From Aestuariivirga sp. (GTDB lineage Bacteria; Pseudomonadota; Alphaproteobacteria; Rhizobiales; Aestuariivirgaceae), in the NCBI GenBank assembly GCA_020252385.1, contig JADCDC010000295.1, positions 1 to 9,270 on the forward strand: a stretch of 9,270 nucleotides of DNA, read 5' to 3'. Shown piece after piece: positions 6,523-9,270 of this stretch; the first letter of the stretch is position 1; each line of letters begins with the position of its first letter. Position numbers and translations under genes: made by a program. The notes beneath the pieces are model-generated. The model had not been told where the DNA came from. It saw only the letters and a list, made by a program, of their open reading frames with translations, and made no database searches.

Positions 6523-7243
6523 TGCTGGGGCGAAGGCCCTCAGTGAGAGGGAGGCCAGGGAGTTCATGCGACGTACCGGCTGGCTCAGCCGGACGCCTGA
6601 GGAATTCTCCTCCAGGCTCTTGCAGAATTGCAAGTTGCTGAGTTTTCCCGCTGACCAGTTGGTCTACGATATCGACGATCCCCCTGGCGGGGTTTATGGC
6701 CTCGCCGCTGGCCGCGTGGGAGTTTGGATCGCGCCCCAGGAACGCGGGCCATACCTCGGCCATCTCATGCGTCCCGGGCAATGGTTCGGCGTGGTATCCG
6801 GAGCAATGCGGCAGTCGCGTGCCATTGGCTTGAGAACCGTGCGGCCGTCTCAGATCTTGTTGCTGCCGATGGTGAATTTGGACGCCCTTGTCAACAAAGA
6901 CACAAAGGCCTGGCGATACTTCACAGGTCTTGCAGAAATGAATTCCAGCATTGCGATGGCGGCAGTTGATGATCTTCTCATCCGCAATCCGGCGCGGCGC
7001 TGCGCGGCGGTGCTGCTGCGCCTGGCCGGCCTGCGCAATCCCGTCGACAAAACACCCGCCGTTGGAGACGTCGACGTTACCCAGGAAGAACTGGCGCACC
7101 TGTCCAACCTCTCCCGCAGCTCGGTTGGAACGGCATTGCGAAGCTTCCAACGGAGTGGACTGGTCGATCTGAGTTATCAGGGCATCTTCATTCGTGACGC
7201 TACCAGCCTGAAGGCATTTGTCGCGGAAGATGACTCCGGCTAG
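6506..7243 (+). CDS. Crp/Fnr-family transcriptional regulator
   Basis: The 245-residue protein has a cyclic-nucleotide-binding-like beta-roll (about 40-125, with YDIDDPPGGVYGLAAGRVGV and MRPGQWFG), a long dimerisation helix (about 132-170) and a C-terminal winged helix-turn-helix (VTQEELAHLSNLSRSSVGTALRSF, 191-214, with the wing after it). The start is ATG 6506, preceded by GGAGGAG 11 bases upstream. Where Crp has FGE in the nucleotide pocket this protein has Phe94-Gly95-Val96, and there is no N-terminal Cys cluster, so neither cAMP binding nor an Fnr-type iron-sulfur cluster is indicated. In the recognition helix the Crp residues Arg180, Glu181 and Arg185 correspond by eye to Arg204, Ser205 and Thr209, predicting a target other than TGTGA or TTGAT. 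It is transcribed divergently from the transporter operon and is the likely regulator of it, probably through the palindrome at 6350-6371. The inducing signal is unknown. Confidence 0.93.
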   Translation: MRHKTDAGAKALSEREAREFMRRTGWLSRTPEEFSSRLLQNCKLLSFPADQLVYDIDDPPGGVYGLAAGRVGVWIAPQERGPYLGHLMRPGQWFGVVSGAMRQSRAIGLRTVRPSQILLLPMVNLDALVNKDTKAWRYFTGLAEMNSSIAMAAVDDLLIRNPARRCAAVLLRLAGLRNPVDKTPAVGDVDVTQEELAHLSNLSRSSVGTALRSFQRSGLVDLSYQGIFIRDATSLKAFVAEDDSG

Positions 7244-7250
7244 TGCAACT

Positions 7251-7280
7251 GGGCAGGCCTGATCACGCGCAGGCCTTCCC
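7251..7280 (+). terminator. Imperfect terminator-like hairpin after the Crp/Fnr gene
   Basis: Seven bases after the regulator's stop codon, GGGcAGGCCT (7251-7260) can pair with AGGCCTtCCC (7271-7280) around a 10-base loop, giving six pairs, one mismatch and three more pairs. The downstream sequence has no proper T run, so it may be a weak or Rho-assisted terminator. AGGCCT is itself a palindrome, which makes pairing easier to find by chance. Confidence 0.3.
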
Positions 7281-7409
7281 TGCTCGGCAAGTCGTTAAAA
7301 TTTCAGAAACATCTGGCACGCCTACAACGTGAACAGGGTCCACTACTTTGAGTTTTCCTGTTTCTTTCTTAGTATCCTTTCCAAGAAATTTCCCCAATCA
7401 GCCAATCCC
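7281..7409. other. AT-richer convergent intergenic spacer
   Basis: Between the convergent Crp/Fnr and GntR genes this stretch is visibly lower in G+C than its surroundings (less than half by eye) and contains a pyrimidine-rich section (about 7351-7380) and a short direct repeat CCAATC (7394-7399 and 7402-7407). I find no ORF, tRNA or recognisable insertion-sequence end. It separates two functionally unrelated gene groups and may be an old junction. Confidence 0.4.
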
Positions 7410-8147
7410 CTAGGATAGGCCCGACGCAGCGGCGAGGCCGAGGAGGTAGCTGCGCGTCACGGTTTCGGCCCGCGTCTCGTCACCATCCGCAATGGCGCGA
7501 AAGATCTGGGAGAGTTGTACATAGGTGTGGTCGCGGACGATATCCGCTACCTCGGTGTTGTCGCGCCGACCGTCGAAGCGATGGTCCGCCCTTGCCTTGG
7601 CAATCAGATCGAAGGCGCGCAACAGGAAGCTGTTGTTGGCGGCCACATAATAGGCGCGCGAGAACTGGTAGATGCGGGACTTGAACTCGAGCCAGTTGCA
7701 GGGTGCACGGATTGCATCGAGCGACATACGCAGCGTCGCGACATGGTCCTCGCTGACGTTCCGCGCTGCGAGTGCCGCGACCCCCGGCTCCATCATGAGC
7801 CGCGCCTCAACCGTCTCGAGGAAGGAATGTTCATGCGGGGCCGTGATGTCAACATCGGCGTCGAGCCTTTCAATGATCTGCGGAGCATTCCCGGAAAGCC
7901 AGGTTCCGGAGCCGACCTTGCGCGAGATCAGCCCTGACTCGCTGAGGATCAGGAGCGCGTCGCGGACCTGCTGGCGTGACGTACCGAACTGCTCGGCCAG
8001 CTGCCGCTCGTTCGGCAGCTGCGCGCCTGGTCGGTAACGGCCTTCTCGAATGGCCTGCATCAGTGCCGCATTGATCTCGGATGCCGAATGGGCGCGCCGG
8101 CTTCCCGGAACATCGCCCGCGCCGTGACCGCTCGTCATGCCAGTCAT
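7410..8147 (-). CDS. GntR-family regulator, FadR subfamily (FCD ligand-binding domain)
   Basis: The 245-residue protein has an N-terminal winged helix-turn-helix (about 22-85: EINAALMQAIREGRYRPG, LPNERQLAEQFGTSRQQVRDAL, SGLISRKVGSGTWL) and a helical FCD domain (about 108-238, beginning ETVEARLMMEPGVAALAARN). Such proteins usually repress a nearby catabolic operon until a carboxylate or sugar-acid ligand binds. By eye the FCD metal ligands seem lost: the D-x3-H pair falls on Ile159 and Ser163, and the two later His fall on Leu212 and Tyr234. The start is uncertain: GAGGTGAG lies directly before ATG 8147-8145, a tight spacing, and Met4 is an alternative; both lie upstream of the DNA-binding domain. 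It follows the dehydrogenase by 80 bases on the same strand and is probably the local regulator of that ABC transporter/dehydrogenase operon. TAG stop at 7412-7410. Confidence 0.92.
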   Translation of the reverse strand: MTGMTSGHGAGDVPGSRRAHSASEINAALMQAIREGRYRPGAQLPNERQLAEQFGTSRQQVRDALLILSESGLISRKVGSGTWLSGNAPQIIERLDADVDITAPHEHSFLETVEARLMMEPGVAALAARNVSEDHVATLRMSLDAIRAPCNWLEFKSRIYQFSRAYYVAANNSFLLRAFDLIAKARADHRFDGRRDNTEVADIVRDHTYVQLSQIFRAIADGDETRAETVTRSYLLGLAAASGLS

Positions 8148-8227
8148 CTCACCTCACGTCCCTTGCGCTTGTTACCGAACGTGGGTGCGCTTCGCTCGCG
8201 ATTGGCCTTGCACATCCGTTCGTCCTT

Positions 8228-8983
8228 TCAATAGGTCGCTGTCAGCCCGCCGTCGACCGCGATGCATTGGCCGGTGACGTAACGCGCGAGGTCCGACAGG
8301 AGGAAGAGGAAGACGCCCGCGCAATCCCCGGGCGTGCCCGGACGGGCAAGCGGAATCTTCCGTTGCGCGATATAGACGTCCCGGAACCGGTCCGCCGCAT
8401 GTTCATGCGTCCCATCCTGCATGATGGCCATGCGCGTATCGATGAAGCCCGGCGCCACCGCATTGACACGCACCGGCGCCAAGTCCACCGCCATGGCGCG
8501 GGTGAGGTTCAGGCCGCCGCCCTTGGCCGCTGCATAGGCCACTGAATTCGGCTGTCCGAACATGGCCTGCGTCGACAGTGTGTTGACAATTGCCGAGGGT
8601 CCTTCACGGAGGAAGGGCAAGGCCGCCTGACTGACGCGCAGAATGGACGTCAGGTTGACGGATAGCACCTCATGAAACCTCTGTTCGCTGACGCTCCCCG
8701 CGTGGCTTTCATCGAGGATCGCCGCGTTATTGACGAGACCGCCGAGGCCCCCCAGGACCGCAGCAGCCTCCGCAACGCCCTGCCGCACGGAGAGGGCGTC
8801 GCCGACGTCCATGACGATTGCCGCCGCGCCGCGGGCCTTTGCCTGCGGCAGCAGCTCCGCAGCGTCGATGTCGGCCAACGCAACACGCGCGCCGGCGGCA
8901 ACTGCCGCTTCGGCGACGGCAAGCCCGATGCCGCGCGCGGCTCCGGTGATCAGGATACGGTTGCCATCGAGAAGACCGGTCAT
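8228..8983 (-). CDS. Short-chain dehydrogenase/reductase (SDR), classical, probably NAD-dependent
   Basis: This 251-residue oxidoreductase has the classical SDR layout: TGAARGIG (13-20) for dinucleotide binding, acidic Asp39 at the end of the second strand (ALADID), favouring NAD over NADP, Asp59 (MDV), NNAA (85-88), Asn110, catalytic Ser137, Tyr150 and Lys154 (YAAAK), and the PGFIDTRM segment (178-185). The C-terminal VTGQCIAVDGGLTATY is typical. Its ATG (8983-8981) overlaps the stop of the ABC permease gene in an ATGA, so the two are translationally coupled. Coupling with a sugar-type importer suggests oxidation of an imported sugar, polyol or sugar acid, but the motifs do not fix the substrate. 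An upstream GGGAG sits about 10 bases before the start, inside the permease gene. Confidence 0.95.
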   Translation of the reverse strand: MTGLLDGNRILITGAARGIGLAVAEAAVAAGARVALADIDAAELLPQAKARGAAAIVMDVGDALSVRQGVAEAAAVLGGLGGLVNNAAILDESHAGSVSEQRFHEVLSVNLTSILRVSQAALPFLREGPSAIVNTLSTQAMFGQPNSVAYAAAKGGGLNLTRAMAVDLAPVRVNAVAPGFIDTRMAIMQDGTHEHAADRFRDVYIAQRKIPLARPGTPGDCAGVFLFLLSDLARYVTGQCIAVDGGLTATY

Positions 8984-9270
8984 CCCTTGATTGCTCCCGA
9001 GGAGAGGCCCGAGACCAACGCGCGCTGCGCCACGACGGTCAACATGGTGATGGGCACGATCGCCACCGCCGAGGCCGCCGCCATCGGACCCCAGTCGAGG
9101 TTGCGCGTCGAGATGAAGCCCGAGATGAAGACGGGGAGCGTCTTGGCATCATTGCCAGCCAGCATCACGGGGATCAGGAACTCCTTCCACGTCAGCAGGG
9201 CCACGAAGATCGTTGTCGCCGCCATGCCGGGCAGGATCAGCTGGAACACGACATGGAGCAGCACCTGCCA
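8980..9270 (-). CDS. Sugar-type ABC transporter permease (MalG/UgpE-like), C-terminal part
   Basis: Ninety-seven codons are present, entering from the right edge of the window and ending at TGA 8982-8980. The visible part starts just after the EAA cytoplasmic loop (WQVLLHVVFQLILPGMAA). It then shows a membrane segment (ATTIFVALLTWKEFLIPVML), the linker TLPVFISGFISTRNLDWGPM, a final membrane segment (AAASAVAIVPITMLTVVAQ), and the tail GLSSGAIKG that is characteristic of MalG-type permeases of the CUT1 carbohydrate importers. It would form the inner-membrane channel with a partner permease, an ATPase and a periplasmic binding protein, presumably encoded upstream outside the window. The stop overlaps the dehydrogenase start by 4 bases. 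Confidence 0.93.
   Translation of the reverse strand, partial: WQVLLHVVFQLILPGMAATTIFVALLTWKEFLIPVMLAGNDAKTLPVFISGFISTRNLDWGPMAAASAVAIVPITMLTVVAQRALVSGLSSGAIKG

Noticed and set aside
7373..7417. Inverted pair TATCCT/AGGATA in the convergent spacer as a possible insertion-sequence or terminator remnant.
   Set aside because: Six-base arms separated by more than 30 bases, with no supporting T run, target duplication or transposase fragment.
8160..8227. Possible GntR operator around GTTACCGAAC in front of the GntR gene.
   Set aside because: Only three bases on each arm are symmetric, which is expected by chance, and no promoter elements can be placed with confidence.

Overview
This is a GC-rich window (about 60% by eye) from a Gram-negative bacterium. 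Several proteins carry secretory signal peptides, and there is one intact and one broken outer-membrane beta-barrel-type transporter. The combination of a secreted sulfatase, DUF1254, DUF3604 and a SphA/MetA-type transporter fits an alphaproteobacterium, possibly a sphingomonad. The order is an inference and not secure. No tRNA, rRNA, CRISPR array or recognisable transposase is visible.

Positions 1-6300 hold one leftward (minus-strand) series. In transcription order it is: an outer-membrane SphA-like transporter (6300-5320), a DUF3604 secreted putative metallohydrolase (5269-3299), a wrecked second outer-membrane transporter (3279-2720), a DUF1254/DUF1214 secreted protein (2707-1259), and a Cys-type arylsulfatase whose 3' end leaves the window (1227-1). 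Gaps are 12-50 bases with no obvious terminators, so it reads as one operon. Every intact product is predicted to be exported. This suggests import across the outer membrane and periplasmic processing of some sulfated or otherwise modified organic substrate, which the sequence does not identify.

Divergent from it, a Crp/Fnr-family regulator (6506-7243, plus strand) shares a 205-base intergenic region. That region contains a striking 22-bp near-perfect palindrome (6350-6371). It has the same length and half-site spacing as a Crp site but a different half-site (TGGCY-N6-RGCCA), and it lies about 40 bases upstream of the inferred transcription start of the transporter operon. This is the layout of a class II activator site. 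The regulator's own leader carries a possible short Cys-containing upstream ORF with a strong ribosome binding site and a hairpin.

Positions 7244-7409 are a convergent, comparatively AT-rich spacer with an imperfect terminator-like hairpin. They probably mark the border with an unrelated locus on the minus strand: the end of a sugar-type ABC transporter permease (9270-8980), a short-chain dehydrogenase overlapping it by 4 bases (8983-8228), and a GntR/FadR-subfamily regulator (8147-7410) whose FCD domain appears to lack the usual metal ligands. This second group looks like a carbohydrate uptake and oxidation operon with its local repressor.

Most notable for follow-up are the palindrome/regulator pair, the internally deleted transporter inside an otherwise intact operon, and the combined sulfatase-DUF1254-DUF3604-transporter gene set, for which I know no assigned biochemical function.
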